From Nitrospirae bacterium MYbinv3 (lineage in GTDB: Bacteria > Nitrospirota > Thermodesulfovibrionia > Thermodesulfovibrionales > Magnetobacteriaceae), in contig PEAB01000006.1 of the NCBI GenBank assembly GCA_002753395.1, forward strand, positions 1 to 64,000: a DNA stretch of 64,000 bases. The letters run 5' to 3'. Shown in pieces: positions 41,817 to 50,461 of the stretch. Under the pieces are notes generated by a model. That model was not told the origin of the DNA. It saw only the letters and a program-made list of their open reading frames with translations, and searched no databases. Numbering within the stretch: position 1 is the first letter of the stretch; every line of letters begins with the position of its first letter. The translations under genes were made by a program, and so were the position numbers.

Positions 41817-43781
41817 TTGGCTTCTGTGCACATATCAGCATCGCTTAAGGGACTTAACCAGATAAAAATAGAATATGTCCTGAAGGCTGTTACATACATA
41901 GTAGCCTTTCTTGCCTACCTGTCTGTCTGTAAGTATCTTGGAGTCTTGTACAATATCCTTTTTCTGTCCCTGACTGCCCTATCTATATACCTAGAATACA
42001 ACAAGAGTTACTTTGTCCCTCGATGGCTGGTTAATCTCTTGTCGGTGGCGGTGATATTTCTTTCCTTCTATCGCGTATATACTGAGGATCTCCTTGAACC
42101 TACGGTAGCAGCGCTGGCAGCACTGGCAGGGATTAAGTTCTTAGAGGAGAAAAAGTTCAGGGATTATATGCAGATATATATGATATGCGTGTTTCTGCTT
42201 GCCGGTTCTGCCCTGTTATCTATCGACTTTATCTTTATGGTGTTTTTTGTATTGATCTTTTTTCTTATCTCCATAGCTATCGTCCTCTTGACCTATCATA
42301 CGGAGTCTCCGTCGTTACAGTTAGACAAGGAATCACTTTATAAGATTATTACCAGTTCCCTGTTGATACCTTTGATGTCTATACCGCTTACGGTCTTGAT
42401 ATTCTTGATTCTGCCACGAACGAGTTTTCATTTCCTTGGTTTTCTAGGCAAGGCCTCCTCTGGCAGGGCAGGTTTTTCAGACAACGTCCTGCTTGGCGAC
42501 GTCTCAAACATACAGTTGGACTCAAGCATTATATTCAGGGCGCAGATGGATCGCATCAGCGACAACCAACTATACTGGCGCGGCATAGTGTTTGACGACT
42601 TTGACGGCGTTTCGTGGAAGTCAAAAGAGCTGGATCAAGTCTTTGACCTCAGAAACATGCACTTAAGGGGCAAGATGGTCAGGCAGACCATCTACCTCGA
42701 ACCATACGGCAACAAGTACCTCTTTACCCTCGATAAGCCTACCATCGTTTCGTATCGTAAGGTAGATCTTTACAAGAACTTCGTGGTAATGGCACATGAC
42801 GACATAAAGTCAAAGCTGCGCTATGATGTAGTATCCGTTTTGCCGGAGCGTCATAGTGGCACGGTAGAGGACGAATGGAAATACAAGAAACTGCCAGAGG
42901 GGTTGTCCCCAGATATAACTGCGTTGGCACAAACAATCACCACTGGTATGGAAAAGAGGGCGGCGATGGAGGCGCTTGTGCATTATCTACGAGATGGTGA
43001 TTACAAGTATTCCTTGGAAAAGCTGCCGCAGACATTAACTCCTTTAGTGGATTTTCTGTTTAAGCACAAATATGGTAACTGCGAGTATTTTGCCTCCGCC
43101 CTTGCCGTAATGCTTAGGGCAGCCGGTATCTCTGCCAACGTGGTAGGGGGTTACAAGGGTGGACTTTATAATGGCGCTGGGGGGTACTACATTGTGCTTC
43201 AGAAAAACGCCCATGTGTGGGTTGAAGCCTATCTAAGGGAGACTGGCTGGGTCAGGCTTGATGCTACACCCGGTGCGTCTTTTGACATGGCCAGAGACGA
43301 GAATAAGATGTTCTTAAATGCCAGGCTCTTTTTTGACACCCTTAACTACTATTGGAATTCTCTTGTTATTAACTACAACCTTGACAAGCAGTTGTCCTTG
43401 TTTCAGAAGTTACAGTATGGGATTAGGTTGAAGGGCATTAAGCTCTCGTTTCGCAGATGGAAGCCGGTAGTGGTTGTTGTTATTATTGTGATCATATCGG
43501 TTTTATTGTTGAGATTTTATCGTGTCGTGTTTAGGCGGCGGCCTGTAGAGGCCAGGTTAATAGAGCGTTTTAGCAAAATACTCAAGGGGTATGGTTATGA
43601 GCGGCTGTCTTTTCAGGGGCTTGAGGAGTTCGTTCAGACCATTAGGGAAGAGGAGTTGAGGAGATCGGCGAGGGCCTTCGTCTTAGAATTTGAGAAGCTA
43701 TACTACAAGGACAAGGTCTTCACGAAAGATAACATCAGACAACTAAAGGCACAGCTTTTGAGTGTAAGAAGGGAGCCCTAG
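41817..43781 (+). CDS. TgpA-type transmembrane transglutaminase-like protein
   Basis: A 654-residue membrane protein. Five or six membrane helices occupy about 20-205. A periplasmic part of about 210-530 contains the transglutaminase-like core with a catalytic triad: cysteine in YGNCEYFASALAVMLRAAGI near 423, histidine in NAHVWVEAYL near 463, and aspartate in VRLDATPG near 480. Another membrane helix lies near 550 (VVVVVIIVIISVLLL), followed by a DUF4129-like cytoplasmic tail. This is the TgpA (DUF3488-transglutaminase-DUF4129) architecture. The substrate is unknown. The start is uncertain: TTG at 41817 or GTG at 41826, neither with a clear ribosome binding site, because a family C element sits just upstream. 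Confidence 0.87.
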   Translation: MASVHISASLKGLNQIKIEYVLKAVTYIVAFLAYLSVCKYLGVLYNILFLSLTALSIYLEYNKSYFVPRWLVNLLSVAVIFLSFYRVYTEDLLEPTVAALAALAGIKFLEEKKFRDYMQIYMICVFLLAGSALLSIDFIFMVFFVLIFFLISIAIVLLTYHTESPSLQLDKESLYKIITSSLLIPLMSIPLTVLIFLILPRTSFHFLGFLGKASSGRAGFSDNVLLGDVSNIQLDSSIIFRAQMDRISDNQLYWRGIVFDDFDGVSWKSKELDQVFDLRNMHLRGKMVRQTIYLEPYGNKYLFTLDKPTIVSYRKVDLYKNFVVMAHDDIKSKLRYDVVSVLPERHSGTVEDEWKYKKLPEGLSPDITALAQTITTGMEKRAAMEALVHYLRDGDYKYSLEKLPQTLTPLVDFLFKHKYGNCEYFASALAVMLRAAGISANVVGGYKGGLYNGAGGYYIVLQKNAHVWVEAYLRETGWVRLDATPGASFDMARDENKMFLNARLFFDTLNYYWNSLVINYNLDKQLSLFQKLQYGIRLKGIKLSFRRWKPVVVVVIIVIISVLLLRFYRVVFRRRPVEARLIERFSKILKGYGYERLSFQGLEEFVQTIREEELRRSARAFVLEFEKLYYKDKVFTKDNIRQLKAQLLSVRREP

Positions 43782-43861
43782 GGAGGAGGGGTGCCCTACC
43801 GAATATAAGGAGTAGCTTTATAAGTTTTGTCCCTCCTTCAACTAAACCCAAAGTCCAAAAT
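43782..43861. repeat. Short repeat between convergent genes
   Basis: GGGAGGAGGGGTGCCCTACCG then AAGGAGTAGCTTTATAAG is a diverged form of the arm seen at 38690 and 55575. Confidence 0.5.
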
Positions 43862-44767
43862 CTAAAGTAATTTCTCAAGTGCCTTGATATCCTCAGCGTT
43901 TATCAATGCCTCGGTTATTGCATTGAGTCTTGATTCATCTTCGTGTCGATTGATCTTAGGCATGAGGGATAGGCCGTTAGCGCCAAACTTTGCCCTTAAT
44001 AAGACCTCAATCGTCTTGTGCATGCCCTCTACTCTGCCCTTATACACCCCTTCTTCTATACCCTTCAGTACCCCTTCTTCTCTGCCCTTCTGTACACCTT
44101 GCATAAACCTTATATCTGTTTCCAAATCATACATTATTGGCATTTGTTCTACCTCCTCTATTACGATCTTTTGCATGTCTCTCAGTTTTGAAAACACCTC
44201 TAACTGCCTTATGCCCTTGGATAATTCCAGTCCTTCAGTAACACTTTTCATGTACTCAAATAAGATCTCCCTTGCAAACGTACGCTCGTCGCGCTCCCCC
44301 TTGTTACACAATATCGAAAGGATAATCTCCTCAGGTACTCCAGAATATAGAAACTGCTCACACGCAACATCTCTCATATCGATAAGTTCATATCTGTATT
44401 GGATATCGGGCATGTCTAACATGCTTTTCATAGTCATCTTGTCCTTACCAATAAAGACAACGTACTGTTTAACTACCACCTCATGCAGCGTATAGATATG
44501 GACAAAGTATCGCAGCATCCTATTGATCATCTTTGCGTCATTGGTGCACTGCACCTCAGCATGTACAATGAAAGGGGCATCGTTGAAGTTTTCTATCTTG
44601 AGTATGAAATCTGCCTCTCTCTCGTCCGTCAACTGAGTCACAACGTTTAGTCTGCTAATCTTATCGGCCCTAATCCCCAAGACCTTCTCTATCAGAGGTC
44701 GTTCTATCTCCTCCATCAACTCCTTGATAATCTTATCGTAACTCCCTGGCCCTGTCGGCGTATCCAT
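43862..44767 (-). CDS. Rpn family PD-(D/E)XK nuclease
   Basis: A 301-residue Rpn-type protein. The nuclease core (about 20-130) shows EREADFILKIEN with the aspartate and FIVHAEVQCTND with E-x-Q. A helical middle follows. Then comes a variable glycine-glutamate linker (GVQKGREEGVLKGIEEGVYKGRVEGM, in parts), here without an exact DNA tandem repeat, and the typical C-terminal segment LLRAKFGANGLSLM. It shares the architecture of the Rpn protein at 17.0-18.0 kb but the sequences are well diverged, so they are distinct family members rather than recent copies. Confidence 0.87.
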   Translation of the reverse strand: MDTPTGPGSYDKIIKELMEEIERPLIEKVLGIRADKISRLNVVTQLTDEREADFILKIENFNDAPFIVHAEVQCTNDAKMINRMLRYFVHIYTLHEVVVKQYVVFIGKDKMTMKSMLDMPDIQYRYELIDMRDVACEQFLYSGVPEEIILSILCNKGERDERTFAREILFEYMKSVTEGLELSKGIRQLEVFSKLRDMQKIVIEEVEQMPIMYDLETDIRFMQGVQKGREEGVLKGIEEGVYKGRVEGMHKTIEVLLRAKFGANGLSLMPKINRHEDESRLNAITEALINAEDIKALEKLL

Positions 44768-44822
44768 CTTAACTATATAATACTATATAGCAGTCAATAA
44801 CTGAAAGCGTCGTCTTGAACTA

Positions 44823-44955
44823 GGGTGCATAAGAAAGTCGTGGGGTTTTTTGAATAGAATGGAGGGCTTTGCCCTCCCTCAGACCCACCCACAAGGGGAC
44901 CAGTCCCCTTGACCCCATTAATTTTTATTGTCCCCCATGAAATTCTTATGCACCC
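44823..44955 (+). mobile_element. Family A MITE-like element, complete, with perfect 9-bp duplication
   Basis: The element is 133 bp and begins GGGTGCATAAGAA and ends TTCTTATGCACCC, a perfect 13-bp inverted pair. It is flanked by CTTGAACTA at 44814-44822 and 44956-44964, a perfect 9-bp target-site duplication. The interior holds the hairpins GGAGGGCTTTGCCCTCC and AAGGGGACCAGTCCCCTT. It is non-coding. The copy at 63438-63570 is nearly identical in the opposite orientation. Confidence 0.9.
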
Positions 44956-45084
44956 CTTGAACTATGATTCATATGATGTTGATTAAAACATGCATCATTT
45001 AAAGGAAGACTTTACATTTTAGAGAAGCACCTAAAACATCAGGTCTTCTTAGATGAGACACTTGAGTTTGGTATATAAAAAAAA

Positions 45085-45180
45085 GTGACATATGACTTTA
45101 ACGGTGATGGCATGGCTGATCTCCTCGTTCAAAACAAATGGCTGAAAACGATATTTTGTGCCCTACGTCCGTGTTATTAA
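45085..45180 (+). pseudogene. Remnant of an FG-GAP / EF-hand-like repeat gene
   Basis: A short frame reads VTYDFNGDGMADLLVQNKW before running into a stop at 45178. DFNGDG-x-ADLL-x-QN is the calcium-loop core of FG-GAP/VCBS-type beta-propeller repeats, which normally occur in long surface proteins. Only one repeat survives, the upstream frame is closed by a TAA at 45076, and the end overlaps the proC stop region on the other strand. It is best read as a gene fragment. The rest of the 44965-45084 stretch shows no further recognisable coding. Confidence 0.55.
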
Positions 45181-45971
45181 CCGCTTAGTTTTTTTCCTAA
45201 CTCAATGCTTCTTTGATGGGCGGCGGTCAGGGTTTGTGTTACAATGTCTTTTGTATCTCTGTTGTTGAGGATATTAAGGCCCGCTTCTGTGGTTCCGCCG
45301 GGGGAGGCTACCATCTTTATGAGTTCTTGGGGGGTGATGCCGGTGCTTAGGAGTTTTGCCGTGCCGGTCATGGTTTGGATGGCCAGTATTGTGGCAATAT
45401 CCCTTGCTAGGCCAAGTTTTTCACCCGCCTCTATCATTGAATCTACGAAATGGGCGATGAATGCCGGGCCGCTGCCTGACAACGCTGTTACTGCATCCAT
45501 GAGGGTCTCTGGCAGGGTGAGGATTTTGCCGATAGAGGAGAGGATATCTTTTGCCCTGTTGATGGTATTATCACTGACGGTGTCTCTGGCTGACATCACG
45601 GACATACCTTCTTGTTCGAGGGCTGGGGTGTTAGGCATCACGCGGACGATGTTTTTAGTCCTGAAGACCTTCTCTAAGGTTGACAGGTTTATGCCCGCCA
45701 TGATGGAGATGACAGTCTTGTTAGTGAAATCTACGTCTTTTAACTCATCAGCGATTGCGGACAGGTTTTGTGGTTTAATGGCTATAACGACTACGTTGCA
45801 GCCGTTTGTGAGTTCTACGTTGTTGCTTGTTGTCTTGAGGTTGTAGAGCTGTTCAAGGTGTTGTCTTCTTTCCTGACGAGGTTCTGAGACTAAGATGTCC
45901 TTAATCCCCCTAGCCGCCATCCCTTTAATCATGGCCTCTGCCATGTTTCCTCCACCTATAAAGCCGATCAT
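45177..45971 (-). CDS. proC: Pyrroline-5-carboxylate reductase
   Basis: A 264-residue NAD(P)H enzyme for the last step of proline synthesis. The start is set at MIGFIGGGNMAEAMIKG, with AAGGAGGC 7 bp upstream (45979-45986). A longer frame to 46013 would add residues before the Rossmann loop. Other signatures are VIAIKPQNL, VVRVMPNTPALEQEGM (read as IVRVMPNTPA), and the C-terminal DAVTALSGSGPAF with MTGTAKLL and SPGGTTEAGL. Confidence 0.94.
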   Translation of the reverse strand: MIGFIGGGNMAEAMIKGMAARGIKDILVSEPRQERRQHLEQLYNLKTTSNNVELTNGCNVVVIAIKPQNLSAIADELKDVDFTNKTVISIMAGINLSTLEKVFRTKNIVRVMPNTPALEQEGMSVMSARDTVSDNTINRAKDILSSIGKILTLPETLMDAVTALSGSGPAFIAHFVDSMIEAGEKLGLARDIATILAIQTMTGTAKLLSTGITPQELIKMVASPGGTTEAGLNILNNRDTKDIVTQTLTAAHQRSIELGKKLSG

Positions 45972-46069
45972 TGCCGTTGCCTCCTTCGTTTTTAGATTCA
46001 AACAGGTTATCATGTAAGGGTAGAAAAATACAAGGGTATAATTAGAGACTCTTCTGTATATCCCCTAAC

Positions 46070-48046
46070 TTACTTCAGTGAGCAATTCAGCACGAAACTC
46101 ACGGCTGAACCGTCGGGATTAGAGGCTCGACTGTATTGCAGGTATGTCTTAAGGACACGCTTTACATATTTCCTTGTCTCGTCGTAGGGGATGTCCTCTA
46201 TGAATTCGTCTATGGCCTTGTACTTGCCGATTTTAAGCCACTTTTCAACTATCGACTCTCCCGCGTTGTAGGAGGCAAGGGCAGTTGGCACACAGCCAGA
46301 TTCCCCTATCAACTGAGTGAGATAATAGCTGCCGATGAGGATGTTTTTCCTTGTGTTAAAAATATCTCTCTTGTCGGCTATCCTTTCGCCAACCTTGCCA
46401 CTGTACTTGGCCGCAGTTGAGGGCATCAACTGCATAAGCCCTATAGCCCCAGCCGGAGAGAAGGCGTCATCCTGAAATCGGCTCTCCTCCCTGGTTAGCG
46501 ACAGAATCAGAAATGGATTAATGGCATACCTCTGTGAGGCCTCCTCAACAATGTCCCTATAGGCATATGGATACAGAAGCCTGTGCACCATCCGGCTATA
46601 GGGCAATTTGCCAGCAAGTAGCACCGAGTGACGATACATCTGAGCCTCGTTTAACATGATGCTTGCCTGCAACGTAACCTCGTTATCGTACTTAGCGGCA
46701 TTCCTAATTATATAAGTGCTTTCAGTCTTGATAGCCTCATCTATGTTAAGCTCAAGGAGTATAGCCAGACGCCTTAACTCCTCATGCTCTATACCGGTAA
46801 GTGAGGCTGGATTGTTGTGAAGACTAACATTGTGTTTGATCTCCATAGATTCTATAAGCGCGGGCTGCTTGCCAAGTTTGTAATAGGCCAAAAGTGTGTA
46901 GTAGTCCCCCTCTGCTGTGAGCTTATTGTACAGTGTAGAGGCGTCTCCCTTTTTGATTTCAAGCGTGCGTGCCATCCAGTAGAGATACCTCTGGTCGCTA
47001 TAGGTATCGTACAACGACTTAAACCGGTCGTACGCCTCATCATAACTATCTGTAAGGTAATAGGTCCAGGCAGTGTGCCACAATGCCTCTTCTTTTACGA
47101 AGCGGTTCTCTTTAAGCGAGTTAAATATCTTTAATGCCCTTGCTGTGTTTCCTATACGCCGGTAGTATAATCCCCTTATCAGAACCAGTTCTGCGGCCTT
47201 TTCGTCCTTGTTGGGATCTAGGATGTCCACCTTTGCGTTAAACTTATCGAACTGGCCGGACCTGTACAGACTGCGTGCCTCATAGTAGGTGTAGCCTAAC
47301 TTATGGAAAAGCTCAGCGGCCTCTTGATAACTCTTCTGTCGGAAAAGCGACATGGCTATGTTTTCTAATATCTCACCTTTAAGGGATTCTGGGGCCTTTT
47401 TTAGAGACTGTCGTAACAGGTCTTCAGCCTCTGGATAGTGGAACTTCTTCATCAAATTCTTTGCCCTTACAACAAGAGAGGCTGCATCAAGCCGGGCAGC
47501 ATCAATCTTCTGGCACGACTCCTCTGAGGCATAACCAGCGCTGAGACAGATCTTCCTATACTGTGTCTGAGCTTCCCCCTCTCTGGCATCTTCTGTAAGC
47601 AAATTGGCGTATAAAAGCCTGATCCTGTTGTCATCGGGGTATTTTTTAAGGTAATATTCGGTTAACGAGAGCGCCCTGTCAGGATGTATCTGCCTCTCGG
47701 TACCTATCTCCATCAATAGGACATCCTTGTACAACGGTGAGTTGGGATAAGACTCCTTAAGCTGTAAGAGGTCTTTAAGCGCCTTTTCCTTTTGTCCGGC
47801 CCCCTCATAACCCTTTGCCCGCCAAAACAGTGCGTAATCAGCTAAGAGGGCGGGACTGTCAAGAAATAAGGTCAAACGTTTGACAGCGGCATCATAATCC
47901 TTGCTGTCAAGGGCTGCCTTGCCAGCCTTTAGATGTCCGTAGACGTTGTCGAGTGCCTGCATCCGTTCAGGCACCAACAAAACAACCGTAATGATTAAAA
48001 AACTCAGGATAAGGAATCTAATCCTCCCAAAAGTGTTGTTTGTCAT
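46070..48046 (-). CDS. Soluble-type lytic transglycosylase with TPR-rich N-terminus
   Basis: A 658-residue exported protein of the Slt70 type. The N-terminal signal/anchor (about 9-27) is followed by about 450 residues of TPR-like helical repeats (YDAAVKRLTLFLDSP, YPEAEDLLRQSLKKAPESL, YQEAAELFHKLGYTYYEA). The C-terminal SLT domain has the catalytic glutamate in LSLTREESRFQDDAFSPAGAIGLMQLMPSTA (in parts) near 505-535, and ALASYNAGESIVEKW near 597. It cleaves peptidoglycan glycan strands with formation of 1,6-anhydro ends. mqnD lies 4 bp upstream in the same direction. Confidence 0.92.
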   Translation of the reverse strand: MTNNTFGRIRFLILSFLIITVVLLVPERMQALDNVYGHLKAGKAALDSKDYDAAVKRLTLFLDSPALLADYALFWRAKGYEGAGQKEKALKDLLQLKESYPNSPLYKDVLLMEIGTERQIHPDRALSLTEYYLKKYPDDNRIRLLYANLLTEDAREGEAQTQYRKICLSAGYASEESCQKIDAARLDAASLVVRAKNLMKKFHYPEAEDLLRQSLKKAPESLKGEILENIAMSLFRQKSYQEAAELFHKLGYTYYEARSLYRSGQFDKFNAKVDILDPNKDEKAAELVLIRGLYYRRIGNTARALKIFNSLKENRFVKEEALWHTAWTYYLTDSYDEAYDRFKSLYDTYSDQRYLYWMARTLEIKKGDASTLYNKLTAEGDYYTLLAYYKLGKQPALIESMEIKHNVSLHNNPASLTGIEHEELRRLAILLELNIDEAIKTESTYIIRNAAKYDNEVTLQASIMLNEAQMYRHSVLLAGKLPYSRMVHRLLYPYAYRDIVEEASQRYAINPFLILSLTREESRFQDDAFSPAGAIGLMQLMPSTAAKYSGKVGERIADKRDIFNTRKNILIGSYYLTQLIGESGCVPTALASYNAGESIVEKWLKIGKYKAIDEFIEDIPYDETRKYVKRVLKTYLQYSRASNPDGSAVSFVLNCSLK

Positions 48047-48050
48047 AAGA

Positions 48051-48866
48051 TTAAGATTTAAAAATCCCCCTTTTCTCTGCTAATTTAAACAGGGCATCAA
48101 CTGCCATCTCCCCCTCCTGCCCAAGCTCCAACGAAAAGTCGTTGACGTACAGGTCTATATGTCCCTTTATGCACAAGTTGGAGAGTTCCTGGCAATAGCC
48201 TTTTATGTACTCAAACGTCTCCTGCGGGTGGGCATGGGCATAGATGATCGACTCCCTTATCAGCTTACCGAGTCTTTGTGCAAAGGGCTTGTCTACAACA
48301 TCCTTTTTTGCCGCGATGCAGCCTAGCGGTATGGGCAGAGCGCTCGTCTTTTCCCACCACTGACCGAGGTCTTCCACTAGCGTTAGACCATGTTCGGCGT
48401 AGGTAAACCTGCTTTCGTGGATTATCAGACCGGCGTCCACCTGTCTGTCCTTAACGGCATCCATGATCGTGTGAAATGGCATAATCGCTATGTTTTGACT
48501 AAAGACAGGGTTGTATAACTGCAACAGCAGGTAGGCTGTAGTAAACCTTCCAGGTATGGCTATTCGCTTGCCTTGAAGGTCCTGCATAGAGGCCGGCTTG
48601 AGGCTTACAACCAGCGGGCCACAGCCTCTTCCCAGGGCTGCTCCGCTTGAAAGCAGGTTATATGTGTTTCTAAGAAGTCCATAGGCGTGGAAAGATACCT
48701 TTGTGACATCTAATTCGCCGTCGAGTGCCTTCTGGTTCAGTGCATCTATATCCAGTATTGTTGGTTGGAAGGTTAGACCTCCTGTGTCAATCCTTCCATG
48801 AACAAGGGCATAGAACATGTATGTGTCGTTAGGACAGGGAGAAAATCCTAGGCTAAGGTTATTCAT
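48051..48866 (-). CDS. mqnD: 1,4-dihydroxy-6-naphthoate synthase (menaquinone, futalosine route)
   Basis: A 271-residue MqnD, a periplasmic-binding-protein fold enzyme that converts cyclic de-hypoxanthine futalosine to 1,4-dihydroxy-6-naphthoate. The family hallmark GFSPCPNDTYMFYALVHG opens the protein; DVTKVSFHAYGLL, GRGCGPLVVS, IPGRFTTAYLLL and DAGLIIHESRFTY follow. Its presence implies menaquinone made by the futalosine pathway; other mqn genes are outside the window. It probably shares a transcript with the transglycosylase and the upstream HIT gene. Confidence 0.93.
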   Translation of the reverse strand: MNNLSLGFSPCPNDTYMFYALVHGRIDTGGLTFQPTILDIDALNQKALDGELDVTKVSFHAYGLLRNTYNLLSSGAALGRGCGPLVVSLKPASMQDLQGKRIAIPGRFTTAYLLLQLYNPVFSQNIAIMPFHTIMDAVKDRQVDAGLIIHESRFTYAEHGLTLVEDLGQWWEKTSALPIPLGCIAAKKDVVDKPFAQRLGKLIRESIIYAHAHPQETFEYIKGYCQELSNLCIKGHIDLYVNDFSLELGQEGEMAVDALFKLAEKRGIFKS

Positions 48867-48883
48867 CTGTAGGGACAGAGCCG

Positions 48884-49225
48884 TTATCCGGGTGGCCAGT
48901 GCATGGCTCTGCCGCCGATTACGTGCAGGTGTATATGATACACGCTCTGGCCTGCCTCACTGTTACAATTAATAACCATGCGAAACCCTCTTTGTGCGAT
49001 CCCGTTGTCTGTGGCTATCCGTCCTGCTATCTGAAACAGGTGACCAACGAGGGCATTGTCTTCCCCTGTAACTTCAAGGATCGTTGGTATATGCTTCTTA
49101 GGTATAACAAGCACATGCATTGGCGCCTGCGGGTTAAGGTCCTCAAACGCCACAGCCTGCGCATCTTCATAGACGATCTTCGCCGGTATCTCTTTGTTCG
49201 CTATCTTGCAAAATATACAATCCAT
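48884..49225 (-). CDS. HIT family protein (HinT-like)
   Basis: A 113-residue histidine-triad nucleotide-binding protein that hydrolyses phosphoramidates such as AMP-lysine. The triad is VYHIHLHVIGGRAMHWPPG at the C-terminus. DCIFCKIANKEIPAKIVYED opens the protein with the two cysteines of the HinT zinc site. Two adjacent ATGs exist (49228 and 49225); the second has the better spacing to AGGAGG. Confidence 0.92.
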   Translation of the reverse strand: MDCIFCKIANKEIPAKIVYEDAQAVAFEDLNPQAPMHVLVIPKKHIPTILEVTGEDNALVGHLFQIAGRIATDNGIAQRGFRMVINCNSEAGQSVYHIHLHVIGGRAMHWPPG

Positions 49226-49228
49226 CAT

Positions 49229-49657
49229 TGCCTCCTATTCGTAAATTATACAAATGACAACACCCCGTGGTCAAGTAGAGGTGCGGAGGGGGTATATTAA
49301 GGATTTCATGGGGAGTTTAACGGAGTCAAGGTGACAGATCCCCTTGCGGTGGGGTCTGAGGGGTAATGCTGTTGACTTAAGCATTCTTGATGTATAGCAA
49401 GTAACATCTTTAGCAGCCACGCCTGACATTTACGGGGTCAAGGGGACGAGTCCCCTTTTGGGAGGGTCTAGGGAGGGCAAAGCCCTCTCTATTTTTTTTG
49501 CATCTTTACATCCTTAAGTCAACAGCATTAGGTCTGAGGGGAGGGGTTGCGAACCCCTGCGACAGTGGGCAGAGCCTCCCCTTCTTTTAAAAAAACACGA
49601 CTTTCTTATGTACCCAGTTCTGAAGAGTAGTGGATCCCTCTTCTCTTTTTTATAGCG
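49229..49657. repeat. Intergenic repeat region with a full family B copy
   Basis: About 49310-49352 is a family A/B core start (GGAGTCAAGGTGACAGATCCCCTTG). The family B element at 49364-49530 interrupts its GGTCTGAGGGG motif. The interrupted core resumes at 49531 and ends at about 49613 with a family A terminus (TTCTTATGTACCC). Reading out the insert restores one family A-like unit. Confidence 0.75.
49364..49530 (+). mobile_element. Family B MITE-like element, complete, with perfect 11-bp duplication
   Basis: The element is 167 bp, with ends TAATGCTGTTGACTTAAG and CTTAAGTCAACAGCATTA (perfect 18-bp inverted pair). It is flanked by GGTCTGAGGGG at 49353-49363 and 49531-49541. The interior has AAGGGGACGAGTCCCCTT and GAGGGCAAAGCCCTC followed by a T-rich tract. 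Confidence 0.85.
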
Positions 49658-50305
49658 TTGTGGCATAATAAACGAGTGTCTAAAGGTGCACATATAGAGC
49701 AAGAGAGTTTTGACATCATAAAGGCTGGCTTGAAGAGAGCCTTCACGGAGGCTGAAACCGCTATCGTCCAGAGGGTCATACATGCCACAGGTGATTTTAG
49801 CTTTGAGGACAACATCAGGTTCCACCCCCAGGCCATCAAAGACGGCATAGAGGCAATACGTAATGGCAAAAGCATCCTTGTTGATGTACAAATGGTACAG
49901 TCGGGTATAAACAAGAAGCTACTTGCAGCCTTTGGCTGTAACGTGCTGTGCTATATCTCAGACCCAGACGTGGCTTCTGAGGCCGGCAGACTGTCCATGA
50001 CAAGGTCGGAGTGCGCCATGCTAAAGGCCTTTTCAGAGCCATATCCCACGGTCAACATAGGTATCGCGGCTATAGGCAACGCCCCAACGGCGCTGCTTAA
50101 ACTTATAGAGATCATCGACACGACACCAGCACCACCTGCGCTCGTCATCGGTGTACCGGTGGGTTTTGTAATGGCCGAGGAGTCCAAAAACCTTCTATTG
50201 GACATCCGGCATCCCTTTATCACATCTGTGGGCAAAAAGGGTGGAAGCAGTGTGGCGGTTGCCATGCTCAACGCCCTATTAAAACTGTCCCTTCAGAGCA
50301 TCTAA
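49658..50305 (+). CDS. cobH: Precorrin-8X methylmutase
   Basis: A 215-residue CobH/CbiC enzyme that moves a methyl group from C-11 to C-12 in corrin ring synthesis (cobalamin). Visible signatures: ESFDIIKAGL, the catalytic-histidine region QRVIHATGDFSFEDNIRF near 42, GKSILVDVQMVQSGI near 72, AAIGNAPTALLKLIEI near 145, and PALVIGVPVGFVMAEESK near 165. The start is a TTG or a GTG 18 bp downstream; neither has a good ribosome binding site, and repeats lie just upstream. No other cobalamin gene is in the window. Confidence 0.9.
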   Translation: MWHNKRVSKGAHIEQESFDIIKAGLKRAFTEAETAIVQRVIHATGDFSFEDNIRFHPQAIKDGIEAIRNGKSILVDVQMVQSGINKKLLAAFGCNVLCYISDPDVASEAGRLSMTRSECAMLKAFSEPYPTVNIGIAAIGNAPTALLKLIEIIDTTPAPPALVIGVPVGFVMAEESKNLLLDIRHPFITSVGKKGGSSVAVAMLNALLKLSLQSI

Positions 50306-50461
50306 CTGATTCTGGGCGCAAGGGAACTCGTCCCTTTGAGACAGGGGTGTCACACCCCCTTGACCCCGTAAATAATCTTAACTCCCCATGTTTTTCTTAT
50401 GCACCATCGATTCTTTTCTGATTGCAAGAAATCATCTTAATACGTTAGTATAATATCCGGT
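50306..50461. repeat. Family A copy, degenerate left end
   Basis: The core AAGGGAACTCGTCCCTTTGAG, then CCCCTTGACCCCGTAAATAATC, ends with TTCTTATGCACCA at 50394-50406. The left end is weak (GGGCGCAAG). Confidence 0.6.

Noticed and set aside
43862-44767. Reading the Rpn proteins as IS transposases that could mobilise families A-C
   Set aside because: Rpn proteins are PD-(D/E)XK nucleases, and neither Rpn gene is flanked by the inverted ends of these families. No DDE or other transposase gene was found in the window.
44823-44955. Idea that the family A unit is a structured RNA gene or riboswitch
   Set aside because: The exact inverted ends and perfect target duplication fit a mobile element better. 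The hairpins are parts of the repeated core and lie at unrelated genes in both orientations.
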